Shown here: one piece after another, positions 1-8,937 of the stretch | How the letters are laid out: every line of letters begins with the position of its first letter | Numbering within the stretch: the stretch's first letter is position 1 | NCBI GenBank assembly: GCA_020851565.1 | Contig: JADZCN010000047.1 | Location: 1-45,679 of the forward strand | DNA length: 45,679 nucleotides | Direction of reading: 5' to 3' | Source: Acidobacteriota bacterium | GTDB taxonomy: Bacteria; Acidobacteriota; Vicinamibacteria; Vicinamibacterales; UBA2999 | Made by a program: the position numbers and the translations under genes | Notes under the pieces: generated by a model | What the model saw: the letters and a program-made list of their open reading frames with translations, nothing else | Database searches by the model: none | Told to the model about the DNA's origin: nothing

Positions 1-32
1 AGCACCACGCGGGCGCCCGCCAGGACGATCAT
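1..32 (-). CDS. 5' end of a further operon gene, possibly amidohydrolase (partial)
   Basis: An ATG at 32-30 overlaps the TGA of the ROK-like gene (ATGA), the same coupling seen in the two junctions upstream. Only about ten codons are visible, reading MIVLAGARVV. That opening resembles the first beta strand of amidohydrolases such as N-acetylglucosamine-6-phosphate deacetylase, which often neighbours ROK genes, but ten residues cannot establish the family. The existence of a gene is supported by the coupling; its identity is a guess. Confidence 0.4.
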   Translation of the reverse strand, partial: MIVLAGARVV

Positions 33-919
33 TGCGGCTCGCTGGCGAGTCTCGCGGCCCCGATGGCCGCGGCGTCGTGGCCAAGCGGCGAGAGGACGAT
101 GCGGAGGCGCTCGGCCTGCGCGGGGCCGAGGCGGCGCCCGCACTCGAGCCGGATGCCCTCGAGCAGCATGTCGCCGGACGTGGCGATCAGGCCGCCAAGG
201 ACCATGACCTCTGGATCGAGCGTCGCGGCGAGGTTGGAGAGCGCCATGCCGATGTACTTGGCGGTATCGCGGATCACCGACAGGCACACGCCATCGTTGG
301 CGCGCGCTCCCTGGAGCACCTGGTCGATGGTGATGCGGGACAGATCCCCGCCGTTCTGCTGGGCGACCACCGAGCTGTCCCCGGCCTTGATGCGCCACAC
401 CGTCCGGCGGACGATCCCGGAGGCCGAGACGTCGGCCTCGAAGCCGCCGAACCGGCGATAGTCCTCCCGCTCGACCGGGTTGAGCGACAGCCACGCGACC
501 GATCCGGCCAGGCCGTGCGAGCCGTGCCACGGCTTGCCGTTCAACACGATCCCGGCGGTGACGTGCTCGCCCGCCGACAGGGCCACGACGTTGGCCAGTC
601 CTCGCGCCGCGCCGCACCAGCCCTCGGCAACGACGGCGGCCAACCCCGCGCCGACCGCCGCCGGGCTCGGCGTGCCCGGAAGCAGTTCGCGGAAGGCGGC
701 CTCGAGCTCGGCGGGCATGGCCTCGCCCGGATGTGTCAGGGCCACGGCCCCGCGCTGCACGTCCCCGGCGCCCGCCAGCGCGCGCCGCATCGCGGCCGCG
801 GCCGCCTGGGACACCGAGCCCGCACCGAGGGGATGCTCGGCCCTCGCCAGGACCTGCGCGTGCTCGTTGACGATGACGACGCGCGCGGCGCCGTCGGAGA
901 GATCCAGCCCGAGGTTCAT
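29..919 (-). CDS. ROK-fold protein with degenerate kinase motifs
   Basis: This 296-residue protein aligns by eye with ROK sugar kinases and repressors over its whole length: an N-terminal phosphate-loop strand, a WCGAARGLANVVALS segment near 101-115, and a C-terminal DPEVMVLGGLI segment typical of ROK. Key motifs are altered. The DxGGT loop reads DLSDGA (5-10), the usual NDANA with the catalytic Asp reads GAGLA (90-94), the GTGxGGG loop is lost (115-123), the E-x-G-H motif is replaced around 138-143, and the CGCG zinc motif is absent. It also lacks the N-terminal winged helix of ROK repressors. I infer a ligand-binding or structural role rather than sugar phosphorylation. Its ATG overlaps the stop of the upstream PIN-like gene by four bases. 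Confidence 0.7.
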   Translation of the reverse strand: MNLGLDLSDGAARVVIVNEHAQVLARAEHPLGAGSVSQAAAAAMRRALAGAGDVQRGAVALTHPGEAMPAELEAAFRELLPGTPSPAAVGAGLAAVVAEGWCGAARGLANVVALSAGEHVTAGIVLNGKPWHGSHGLAGSVAWLSLNPVEREDYRRFGGFEADVSASGIVRRTVWRIKAGDSSVVAQQNGGDLSRITIDQVLQGARANDGVCLSVIRDTAKYIGMALSNLAATLDPEVMVLGGLIATSGDMLLEGIRLECGRRLGPAQAERLRIVLSPLGHDAAAIGAARLASEPQ

Positions 920-1329
920 GAGGTCCAGTCGCTGTGTGCGTGCAGTTTACGCCCTTCGAGCGGCAGGGGCACGCCGACGGCACGGAAGAGCCCCGCGTCC
1001 AACCGGGCGAGCAGCGACTCGAACGCCCGGCGATTCGGTGAGGCGATGACCAGGACCCCGGCGCTCGATGCCGGCGGAAAGCGCCGATCGTCCAGGTAGT
1101 CCCGATCGAGCGTGACAAGGGTGCGCCGCAGCTGCCGTGCCAGCCGGAAGTGCTCGTCGTCGCGGGCCCGGCGGAGGTCCGGCTGTTCCATCACGAACAG
1201 CACATCCCACCCGAGCGTCTCCCTCATGAACCCGACCAGTCCGGCCGGCACGTTGGCGTCGGCGTAGACGCGCGGCCGGTTGGCAACGGCTTCGGCCACG
1301 GGCCCGAGCGCGGACCAGAGGGTGCCCAT
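916..1329 (-). CDS. DUF5615 PIN-like domain protein
   Basis: A 137-residue protein of the DUF5615/Mut7-C-like group, related to PIN nucleases. The diagnostic acidic positions are present: YADANVP near residue 20 and LVTLDRDYLDDRRFP near 92, with Asp residues suited to metal binding. Members are often toxin-like ribonucleases paired with a small antitoxin; no antitoxin is visible here. The ATG at 1329-1327 overlaps the stop of the deoxyhypusine-synthase-like gene (TGATG) and its own stop overlaps the ROK start, so it is translated from the middle of a coupled operon. A TTG one codon earlier is less likely. The family call is good; nuclease activity is not established. Confidence 0.65.
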   Translation of the reverse strand: MGTLWSALGPVAEAVANRPRVYADANVPAGLVGFMRETLGWDVLFVMEQPDLRRARDDEHFRLARQLRRTLVTLDRDYLDDRRFPPASSAGVLVIASPNRRAFESLLARLDAGLFRAVGVPLPLEGRKLHAHSDWTS

Positions 1330-2489
1330 CAACCCTGGCTGGCCTGCCGCTTCGCCCGCTTCCCGGCGCGCTCAGCGCGGGCCATCCGCGCCCGCGCCTC
1401 GTCGACGAGCGCGCCCACCAGGGCCTCGCGCCGATGCACCAGCTTCTTCCGCTTGCGCCGCCCGTTCCGGTGCCCGACGGCGTACTCCGAGAAGATGGGA
1501 AACGCAATGGTCGAGTCGCAGTACGCGACACAGGTGTCGGGCAGCACGCCGGGGTTCACCTTGCCCCAGCTGACCGCCTCGGCGGGGGTGGCCCCCGAGA
1601 GGCCGCCCCAGACCACCTGATCGGTCGTGATCTGGATGAAATAGTCGTTGCCGCCCTTGGGGATGTTGTAGACCTCCCAGAGCGTGGGCTGTCCCTGCAG
1701 GTAGAAGTTCTTGGGCGAGCCGCCACCGAGGATGACGCAGCCGTTCTTCTCGGCCGCCAGGATCATCGCGCAGACCTCGTTGACGTCCTTGTTCGGGTCC
1801 ACCATGAGGGTGCCGCCGTTCATCAGCTCGTGGTAGGCGATGTTCATGCCGATGGAGCTGTCACCAGGCGACGAGGTGTAGATGGGGACCCCGTATTTCG
1901 CGGCGCTCGCCACGACGGAGTAGGCCTCGCAGCCGGGTCGAAGCTCGAGCAGGTGCCGGCCGAGCGCGTAGTGCAGGTCGGCTGACGAGACCGGGCCCTC
2001 GAGGCCGCTGGTCGCCAGGAACTCGCGGATGAAGCGGTCGGTGTCGAGCAGCACCTGCGCCGGGAACAGCACGTCGTAGATGCGGATGACGCCCTCTTCG
2101 TAGAGGACCCGGTCGTCCACGAAGGGCGACCCGCGCCGGAGGGTGAAGTTCAACGCGTAGTGCAGGTCGTGGTACAGGTTGGCCCCGGTGCTGATGACGA
2201 AATCCACCAGCCCCCGGTCCATCATCGTGATGATGCAGCCTCCGAGGCCGGCCGGGGTCAGCGCGCCGGCGATGGTCAGGCCGATGGTGGTGTCGTGGTC
2301 CTTGGCCAGCATCTTGTCGGTGAAGATGCGGCAGGCCTCGCCGAGCCGGGCGGCGTTGAAGGCCTGGAAGCCCTCGTCCACGAGCGTGCGTATCGCGGGC
2401 GAGCCCTTCGGCCGATAGTAGCGGATGGGTTTGCCGGTGAGGAACGACTTCCGGCCCTTCTGGGGGGACCCCGGTGCGCGGTGCGGCAT
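1329..2489 (-). CDS. Deoxyhypusine synthase family protein
   Basis: This 386-residue protein keeps the deoxyhypusine synthase core: STGAN (100-104) for NAD binding, ILGGGSPKN (253-261), and EAVSWGK (304-310), whose Lys310 matches the lysine that forms the covalent imine with the aminobutyl group. Eukaryotes and archaea use the enzyme on eIF5A, which bacteria lack, so bacterial homologues probably act on small polyamines (some are homospermidine synthases) or another acceptor. The C-terminus (about 340-386) is a strongly basic helix, an extension I do not recognise. The ATG at 2489 was chosen because a longer reading to 2882 runs antisense into the divergent sigma-54 activator. It heads an operon with the PIN-like and ROK-like genes. 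Confidence 0.88.
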   Translation of the reverse strand: MPHRAPGSPQKGRKSFLTGKPIRYYRPKGSPAIRTLVDEGFQAFNAARLGEACRIFTDKMLAKDHDTTIGLTIAGALTPAGLGGCIITMMDRGLVDFVISTGANLYHDLHYALNFTLRRGSPFVDDRVLYEEGVIRIYDVLFPAQVLLDTDRFIREFLATSGLEGPVSSADLHYALGRHLLELRPGCEAYSVVASAAKYGVPIYTSSPGDSSIGMNIAYHELMNGGTLMVDPNKDVNEVCAMILAAEKNGCVILGGGSPKNFYLQGQPTLWEVYNIPKGGNDYFIQITTDQVVWGGLSGATPAEAVSWGKVNPGVLPDTCVAYCDSTIAFPIFSEYAVGHRNGRRKRKKLVHRREALVGALVDEARARMARAERAGKRAKRQASQG

Positions 2490-2530
2490 CGCCTTAGGGT
2501 AGCATTTGCCTGTGGTCCCGGAACTTGCCC

Positions 2531-3895
<1,365 letters not shown>

Positions 3896-3898
3896 AGT

Positions 3899-3916
3899 CA
3901 TATATTGACCTATATG
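3899..3916. promoter_or_regulatory. Inverted repeat downstream of the sigma-54 activator gene
   Basis: CATATA-ttgacc-TATATG is a perfect 6-bp inverted repeat with a 6-base spacer, four bases after the activator stop codon. It lies in a 130-bp AT-rich island (3896-4027) that stands out from the GC-rich surroundings and should hold the promoter of the downstream cyclic-di-GMP gene. I see no convincing -24/-12 sigma-54 promoter. Several TTGACT/TTGATT hexamers (3968-3989) could be -35 elements. Confidence 0.35.
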
Positions 3917-3990
3917 CAGAGTGCCCAACAGGCGGCGTCGATTCGGGCATGTATCACGGTTAAATTATTGATTTGACTGATATTTGACTC

Positions 3991-4016
3991 CATATCGCCA
4001 GGCATCTTGCGATATG
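3991..4016 (+). promoter_or_regulatory. Hairpin just upstream of the HD-GYP/GGDEF gene
   Basis: CATATCGC (3991-3998) and GCGATATG (4009-4016) form a perfect 8-bp inverted repeat around a 10-base loop, ending 11 bases before the chosen ATG at 4028. It could be a DNA operator or a 5'-leader hairpin near the ribosome binding site. GACTC is repeated directly on both sides (3986-3990 and 4016-4020 nearby), which adds to the impression of a protein-binding site. Confidence 0.4.
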
Positions 4017-4027
4017 ACTCTAAGGTA

Positions 4028-6577
4028 ATGTATTCTCCCAGCCAAGAGATGCGCGCCCTCCCAAGTGCTGCCCGCGCGTACGTCGGCGCGATCATCGCGG
4101 TTGGCGCCGCGCTGCTCGTCTGGCTGGGCCCCCGTTCCACGTTCGACCGCCCACTCCTCTTTGGCGTCCTTCTCCTGCTCTCGGGCCTGACTTCGGCCTT
4201 CAAGGTGAGCCTTCCCCTGGCACGGGGCGGATCCACGATGTCGGTGTCCTACGCGGTGGACTTCGCCGCGCTCCTGCTGCTCGGCCCCAACGAAACCATG
4301 CTCGTGGCCGTCACGAGCGCCTGGAGCCAGTGCACCTTCAGGATGAAGGCGAGGAACCCGGTCTACCGCACCCTCTTCAGCATGGCGTGCCTCGCCATCA
4401 CGGTGCAGGCGGCCGGCTTCGCGTTCGAGCGTTCGGGCGGCGTGCCCGGCCTGCTGGACTTCACGGTGGCGGGCCTCGCGCGGCCGCTGGTGGCGGCGGC
4501 CACGACCTACTTCGTCTTCAACACGTTCACCATCGCCATCGCCATCGCGCTCACCACGCGCCAGTCGCTGGTGACCGTCTGGAACGAGAACTTCCTCTGG
4601 AGCGCGCCGAGCTACTTCGTGGGCGCCGGCGTTGCCGCCGCCGTGACGTGGGTCGTGATGACCTCGGGGTTGATGTACCTCGCCCTGCTGGGCCTGGCGC
4701 CGCTCTACCTCACCTACCGCACGTACAAGGTCTACCTCGGGCGCATCGAGGACGAGCGGCGCCACGTCGAGGCCATGGCCGACCTTCACCTGGCCACCAT
4801 CGAAGCCCTGGCCCTGGCCATCGACGCCAAGGACCAGACCACGCAGACGCACATTCGCCGCGTCCAGGTGTATGCCACGGGGCTCGCACGGGGCCTGGGC
4901 ATGCCCGAGTCTGAAATCCAGGGCGTGAAGACCGCCGCCCTGCTGCACGACATCGGCAAGCTGGCCGTCCCCGAGCACATCCTCTCGAAGCCCGGCCCCC
5001 TCACGCAGGAGGAATTCCAGAAGATCCGCATCCATCCCCAGGTCGGCGCCGAAATCATCAGTGCGGTGCCCTTCCCCTACCCCGTGGCGCCGCTCATCCT
5101 GAGCCATCACGAGCGGTGGGACGGCAAGGGCTACCCGCAGGGATTGAAGGGGGACGAGATCCCGCTCGGCGCCCGCATCCTCACGGTGGTGGACTACTTC
5201 GACGCGCTCACGTCCGACCGGCCGTATCACAAGGCCATGACCCACGAGGCGGCACTGCTCCTGCTCCAGCAGGAAGCCGGGCGCGCGCTCGACCCGAAAG
5301 TCGTGGATCTCTTCATCGAGAAGCTCCCCGAGATGGCTCGCGAGGCGCAGGTGCTCGAAGCCGCGCCGGGCCGCCGCCTCACGCTCGAGTCCACGTCCGA
5401 TCTCGGGCGGCCGGCCGTCGGGTTCCTACCCGACGGCACGGGCCGGGGCGGCACGGTCTTCGACGACATCGCGCTGGCGCACCGGGAGATCTACGCCCTC
5501 TACGAGATCGCCCAGACGATGGGGACGAGCCTGGGCGTGGCCGACACGATGGCGCTCATCGCCTCGAAGCTCACCAACCTCGTCCCGTTCTCGTCGTGCG
5601 CGCTCTTCCTCTACGACGAGCCCGACGACATGCTCCGCTGCCGGTTCGCGACCGGTGCCGAATCCGACGTCATCGGCACGATGGCCATCCGCGCCGGCCA
5701 CGGGCTCACCGGCTGGGTCGCGCGTAACCGCCGGCCCCTGGTCAATGCCCGGCCGAGCGCCGACTTCGAGGCCTCCGGCATCGGCCATCCCGTCACCTGG
5801 CTCAATTCCGCCCTGGTGGCGCCACTCGTCTTCAACGAGCGGTTCATCGGCACGCTCGCCGTCTACCACACCGAGCCCGACTTCTACACCGACGATCACC
5901 GGCGCCTGCTTGACCGCGTGTCGGAGCAGGCCTCCGCGGTCATTCACAATTCCATCGTCTTCGAGCAGACGCAGGAAGACTCCCTCACCGACCCGCTGAC
6001 GGGTCTTCCCAACACGCGGTTCATGTTCCTGCACCTCTCGCGCGAGCTGGCGCGGGCCGAGCGCATGAAGTCGGAGGTCGCGCTGCTGGTGATGGACCTC
6101 GACAACTTCAAGGAGATCAACGACACGTTCGGGCACAACGTGGGCGACCGCGCGCTGCGCGAGGTGGCGCGGGTCCTGCGGGCGGGCATCCGGCCCTATG
6201 ACATCTGCATCCGCTACGCGGGTGACGAGTTCGTGGTGGTGCTGGCCGGCTGCGGCGCGGAGGAGGCCGAGCGCAAGCGGGCGGAACTGCAGCGCGCCGT
6301 CGAGGAGATGGTCTTCGAGGTGAGGCCCGGGCGCCGCGTGCCCGTCGGGGTGAGCGTCGGCGCGGCCATCTTCCCGCGGGACGGGGACGGCTACGAAGCC
6401 ATCATGGCCACGGCCGACAGCCGGATGTACCGCGACAAGACCCGCCGCAAGCAACGCACCGAAGTGCGGGCCGCGGCCACCGGCACCGACGGGATCACGA
6501 GCGTGATCGTCTCTGCCGGGACGGGCGGCGACATATCGGACGTCGATATCCAACGCGCCGGGTTCGGCGTGCTGTGA
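4028..6577 (+). CDS. Membrane HD-GYP / GAF / GGDEF cyclic-di-GMP protein
   Basis: An 849-residue protein joining cyclic-di-GMP breakdown and synthesis. Residues 15-235 contain about seven hydrophobic segments (MASE-like sensor). An HD-GYP phosphodiesterase domain follows, with LLHDIGK (H307, D308), HHERWDGKGYP (360-370) and DYFDALTSDRPYH. A GAF domain spans about 485-645. The C-terminal GGDEF domain has RYAGDEF (729-735), an AGDEF variant normally compatible with activity, and an RPYD inhibitory-site motif (722-725) exactly five residues upstream, implying product inhibition. ATG 4028 is chosen over the TTG at 4007, which lies in a hairpin. It follows the sigma-54 activator on the same strand, so the activator may regulate it, although no -24/-12 element is obvious. 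Confidence 0.9.
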   Translation: MYSPSQEMRALPSAARAYVGAIIAVGAALLVWLGPRSTFDRPLLFGVLLLLSGLTSAFKVSLPLARGGSTMSVSYAVDFAALLLLGPNETMLVAVTSAWSQCTFRMKARNPVYRTLFSMACLAITVQAAGFAFERSGGVPGLLDFTVAGLARPLVAAATTYFVFNTFTIAIAIALTTRQSLVTVWNENFLWSAPSYFVGAGVAAAVTWVVMTSGLMYLALLGLAPLYLTYRTYKVYLGRIEDERRHVEAMADLHLATIEALALAIDAKDQTTQTHIRRVQVYATGLARGLGMPESEIQGVKTAALLHDIGKLAVPEHILSKPGPLTQEEFQKIRIHPQVGAEIISAVPFPYPVAPLILSHHERWDGKGYPQGLKGDEIPLGARILTVVDYFDALTSDRPYHKAMTHEAALLLLQQEAGRALDPKVVDLFIEKLPEMAREAQVLEAAPGRRLTLESTSDLGRPAVGFLPDGTGRGGTVFDDIALAHREIYALYEIAQTMGTSLGVADTMALIASKLTNLVPFSSCALFLYDEPDDMLRCRFATGAESDVIGTMAIRAGHGLTGWVARNRRPLVNARPSADFEASGIGHPVTWLNSALVAPLVFNERFIGTLAVYHTEPDFYTDDHRRLLDRVSEQASAVIHNSIVFEQTQEDSLTDPLTGLPNTRFMFLHLSRELARAERMKSEVALLVMDLDNFKEINDTFGHNVGDRALREVARVLRAGIRPYDICIRYAGDEFVVVLAGCGAEEAERKRAELQRAVEEMVFEVRPGRRVPVGVSVGAAIFPRDGDGYEAIMATADSRMYRDKTRRKQRTEVRAAATGTDGITSVIVSAGTGGDISDVDIQRAGFGVL

Positions 6578-6614
6578 TCGCGCGTGCGCTCGTCATTCTC
6601 CGGTCCGCCACGCG

Positions 6615-7322
6615 ATGATCACGACCCTGAAGGTTCGCGAGATCGTCCACGCCACGCCCCGCACGCGCCTGCTCCGCCTCGACCTGGGCCCGGAGGGATT
6701 CCCGTTCCGCGCCGGCCAGGCCGTCATGGCGGGCCTGCACGGCTCACCGCTGCGGAAGCCGTACTCCATCGCCTCGGCTCCGCGGGAGGCCCTCCGCACC
6801 GGGTGCATCGATCTGCTGGTGCAGGTGGACGATGCCGGAGGGCCGGACCCGCATCTCGAGCTGGCGGCGCCGGGCGTCGGCGTTGACATCGAGGGGCCGT
6901 TCGGGCACTTCGCCCTTCCCAGGACCGGTCCGGGTGCCTCGCTGCTCCTGGTCGCGGGCGGCACCGGCATCGCGCCGCTGCGATCCATGCTCGTCGACGC
7001 CCTGGACCAGCCGTCTCCGCCGCGCGTGGGCGTGGTCTACAGCGCGCGGGCCGTCGATGAGCTGGCCTACCGGGACGAGCTCGAGGCGCTGGCTGCAGCG
7101 GGGCGCATCACCCTGAGGATGACCGTGACCCGGGAGGAGAACGAGGCATGGCCGGGCCGCCGGGGCCGGATCGATCAGGCGCTGCTGGCCGAGGTGCTGC
7201 CATCGCGCGATGCGTCCTGCCTGGTGTGCGGCCCACCTGCCCTGGTGAACGACATCCGGGCCTGCTTGCGCGGGCTCGGGATTCGCGACAAGGCCGTCGT
7301 CGTGGAGCGCTACGACGACTAG
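6615..7322 (+). CDS. FAD/NAD-binding oxidoreductase, ferredoxin-NADP reductase type
   Basis: A 235-residue flavoprotein of the ferredoxin-NADP+ reductase superfamily. The FAD domain carries RKPYSIAS (47-54), the RxYS motif that holds the isoalloxazine ring. The NAD(P) domain carries AGGTGIAP (about 111-118) and a C-terminal CGPPALVNDI. There is no 2Fe-2S cysteine cluster, so it is the compact two-domain form and should pass electrons between NAD(P)H and a separate partner. It starts 37 bp after the cyclic-di-GMP gene and converges on fabI with six bases between stop codons. The physiological partner cannot be told from the neighbours. Confidence 0.85.
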   Translation: MITTLKVREIVHATPRTRLLRLDLGPEGFPFRAGQAVMAGLHGSPLRKPYSIASAPREALRTGCIDLLVQVDDAGGPDPHLELAAPGVGVDIEGPFGHFALPRTGPGASLLLVAGGTGIAPLRSMLVDALDQPSPPRVGVVYSARAVDELAYRDELEALAAAGRITLRMTVTREENEAWPGRRGRIDQALLAEVLPSRDASCLVCGPPALVNDIRACLRGLGIRDKAVVVERYDD

Positions 7323-7328
7323 CAGGGC

Positions 7329-8111
7329 CTACATGCCGAGGACGTGATAGCCGGCATCGACCATCAGCACCTCGCCGGTGATGCCGCGCGCTCCGTCGCC
7401 CAGCAGGAACGCCGCCGCCGATCCGACTTCCGCCGTGTCGATGGCGCGCCTGAGCGGCGCCTTCTCGCGGACGACCCCCAGGATTGACGAGAAGCCGCCG
7501 ATGCCCGCAGCTGCCAGCGTCTTCACCGGGCCGGCGGAGATGGCGTTGACGCGGATGCCGCCCGGCCCGAGATCGCTGGCCAGGTACCGCACGCTCGATT
7601 CGAGCGCGGCCTTGGCGACCCCCATGACGTTGTAGTTCGGAAAGACGCGGTCGCTGCCGAGGAACGACAGCGTGAGGATGCTGCCGCCCCCGCGCGCCTG
7701 CATGAGCGGCTGCGCCCCGCGGGCCAGCGCGACGAGCGAGTAGGCACTGATCTCGAGGGCGAGGCGAAAGCCCTCGCGCGAGGTCTGCACGAAGCCGTTG
7801 GCGAGCTCGCTGCGCTCGGCGAATGCCACGCCGTGCACCAGGAAGTCGAGCCCGCCGTGTTCCTGCTGGAGGCGTTCGAAGACGGCGGCGATGTCGGCGT
7901 CCTGCTGCACGTCGCACGGCAGGACCAGCGGGTCGGGGGTGAGCTGGGCCGCCAGCTCCTTTACGTGCTCCTCGAAGCGTCCCTGGTAGGTGAGCACGAC
8001 GCGCGCGCCCTCGGCCGCCACGGCCTGGGCAATGGCCCAGGCCAGTGAACGATGGTTGGCCACGCCGACAATCAGCCCGACCTTCCCCTGCATCCGTCCG
8101 TCAGTCGCCAT
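7329..8111 (-). CDS. fabI: Enoyl-[acyl-carrier-protein] reductase [NADH]
   Basis: A 260-residue FabI catalysing the last reduction of fatty-acid elongation, trans-2-enoyl-ACP to acyl-ACP. The atypical Rossmann start GKVGLIVGVANHRSLAWAIA (9-28) and the active-site segment PNYNVMGVAKAAL (158-170) are diagnostic; Tyr160 and Lys167 form the Y-x6-K pair. The position of E. coli Tyr146 is Phe150, as in mycobacterial InhA (Phe149), which could affect inhibitor response. The ATG at 8111 has GGGGAG four to five bases upstream; the longer TTG reading to 8129 is less likely. It lies 18 bp after the zinc-ribbon gene on the same strand. Confidence 0.93.
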   Translation of the reverse strand: MATDGRMQGKVGLIVGVANHRSLAWAIAQAVAAEGARVVLTYQGRFEEHVKELAAQLTPDPLVLPCDVQQDADIAAVFERLQQEHGGLDFLVHGVAFAERSELANGFVQTSREGFRLALEISAYSLVALARGAQPLMQARGGGSILTLSFLGSDRVFPNYNVMGVAKAALESSVRYLASDLGPGGIRVNAISAGPVKTLAAAGIGGFSSILGVVREKAPLRRAIDTAEVGSAAAFLLGDGARGITGEVLMVDAGYHVLGM

Positions 8112-8129
8112 CGATCTCCCCGGAAGCAA

Positions 8130-8741
8130 TCAGTGCTTCTTGCGCCGGCGCCGGCGCCCGCCCTGGCCGCCACCGTTCGTGTTGCCCTGCTCGCGCCCGA
8201 AGCGCATGGGGCCACCGCCGTCCAGTGCCCCCGCGGGCCGCCGGCGAAACCGGCCGTGGCGCTTGCCGCGCGGAGGCGGCGGCTGGTGCATCGTGAATTC
8301 CGGGATGGCGCGGGCGGGAGGAGGCTGTCCTTCGGGCCGGGGGAGCTGGGCGCGAATCAGGGAGCGCCGGAACGGGCGATCATCGGCATCCGGGGGCGAC
8401 GGCGGCTCGGCCGACGTCTCCCCGACGGGATCGGCCGCAGCCGGCGTGGCGGGCACCTCAGGGGTGCGTGCCTCGTTGTCGGACGGGGCCGGGGTGGCCA
8501 GGCGGCCGGCCGGGGCCTCTGCGCTGTCCAGGACCTGCGCGAAAAGGGCTGCCGTCGATGGCTTCTTTCGCGGGGCGGGCACCCTGCCGTTCTTGAACTC
8601 GTGCTCGGCGTCGCACGAAACGCAGCGCGTGCGTTGAACTTCGTCTTCGACCATCGCGACAATGGCGTGGTCCGTGATGCGGCGCTCGCGCGGACAATAA
8701 TCGTCCAGCACGTCGCCAGGCCGATACTGGCGTTGCTGCAT
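8130..8741 (-). CDS. Zinc-ribbon protein with Arg/Gly-rich tail, unknown function
   Basis: A 203-residue protein with three recognisable parts. Residues 1-60 hold a compact domain with Cys16 (YCPRERR) and a C-x2-C pair, Cys41 and Cys44 (RCVSCDAEHEFKNG), with histidines at 25 and near 48 that could complete a zinc site. The middle (about 65-140) is Pro/Ala/Glu-rich and probably disordered. The tail (about 160-203) is dense in Arg, Gly and Lys, ending in GGRRRRRKKH, suggesting binding to nucleic acid. ATG 8741 follows GGGGGAG at good spacing. It precedes fabI by 18 bp. A possible promoter is TTGCCC (8875-8880) and TAAACT (8851-8856) with 18 bp between them on the minus strand. I do not know its function. 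Confidence 0.6.
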   Translation of the reverse strand: MQQRQYRPGDVLDDYCPRERRITDHAIVAMVEDEVQRTRCVSCDAEHEFKNGRVPAPRKKPSTAALFAQVLDSAEAPAGRLATPAPSDNEARTPEVPATPAAADPVGETSAEPPSPPDADDRPFRRSLIRAQLPRPEGQPPPARAIPEFTMHQPPPPRGKRHGRFRRRPAGALDGGGPMRFGREQGNTNGGGQGGRRRRRKKH

Positions 8742-8937
8742 GCAACTCCCCCGAAACAATTCCTAGATCACAGCCCGTCAGAGCACTTCAGCGCAGGGTG
8801 GGAAGCTCAGGCCTGAACGGTCGATACACCGCAGGGCGCAGGGCAGATAGAGTTTAGCAGACGCGGCCGGCCGCGGGCAAACCGCCAGGAACACGGTACC
8901 CTCGTCGCCGGCGGACGCGACTGCCGGAGCCGAACCA

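Noticed and set aside
32..1099. Long open frame on plus across the ROK and PIN-like genes
   Set aside because: High GC content leaves the antisense strand open. The translation is Arg/Ala/Gly-rich without any recognisable motif, and the minus-strand reading has clear domains.
916..1329. Toxin-antitoxin module around the PIN-like protein
   Set aside because: The upstream partner is the deoxyhypusine-synthase-like gene, and no small antitoxin-like gene is present on either side.
3999..4012. GG...GC pattern as a sigma-54 -24/-12 promoter for the cyclic-di-GMP gene
   Set aside because: The GG-to-GC spacing is six bases instead of ten, so it does not fit the consensus.
8862..8875. Perfect 14-bp palindrome CGCGGCCGGCCGCG between argH and the zinc-ribbon gene
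   Set aside because: GC-only palindromes are common by chance at this base composition, and no U-tract follows on either strand.
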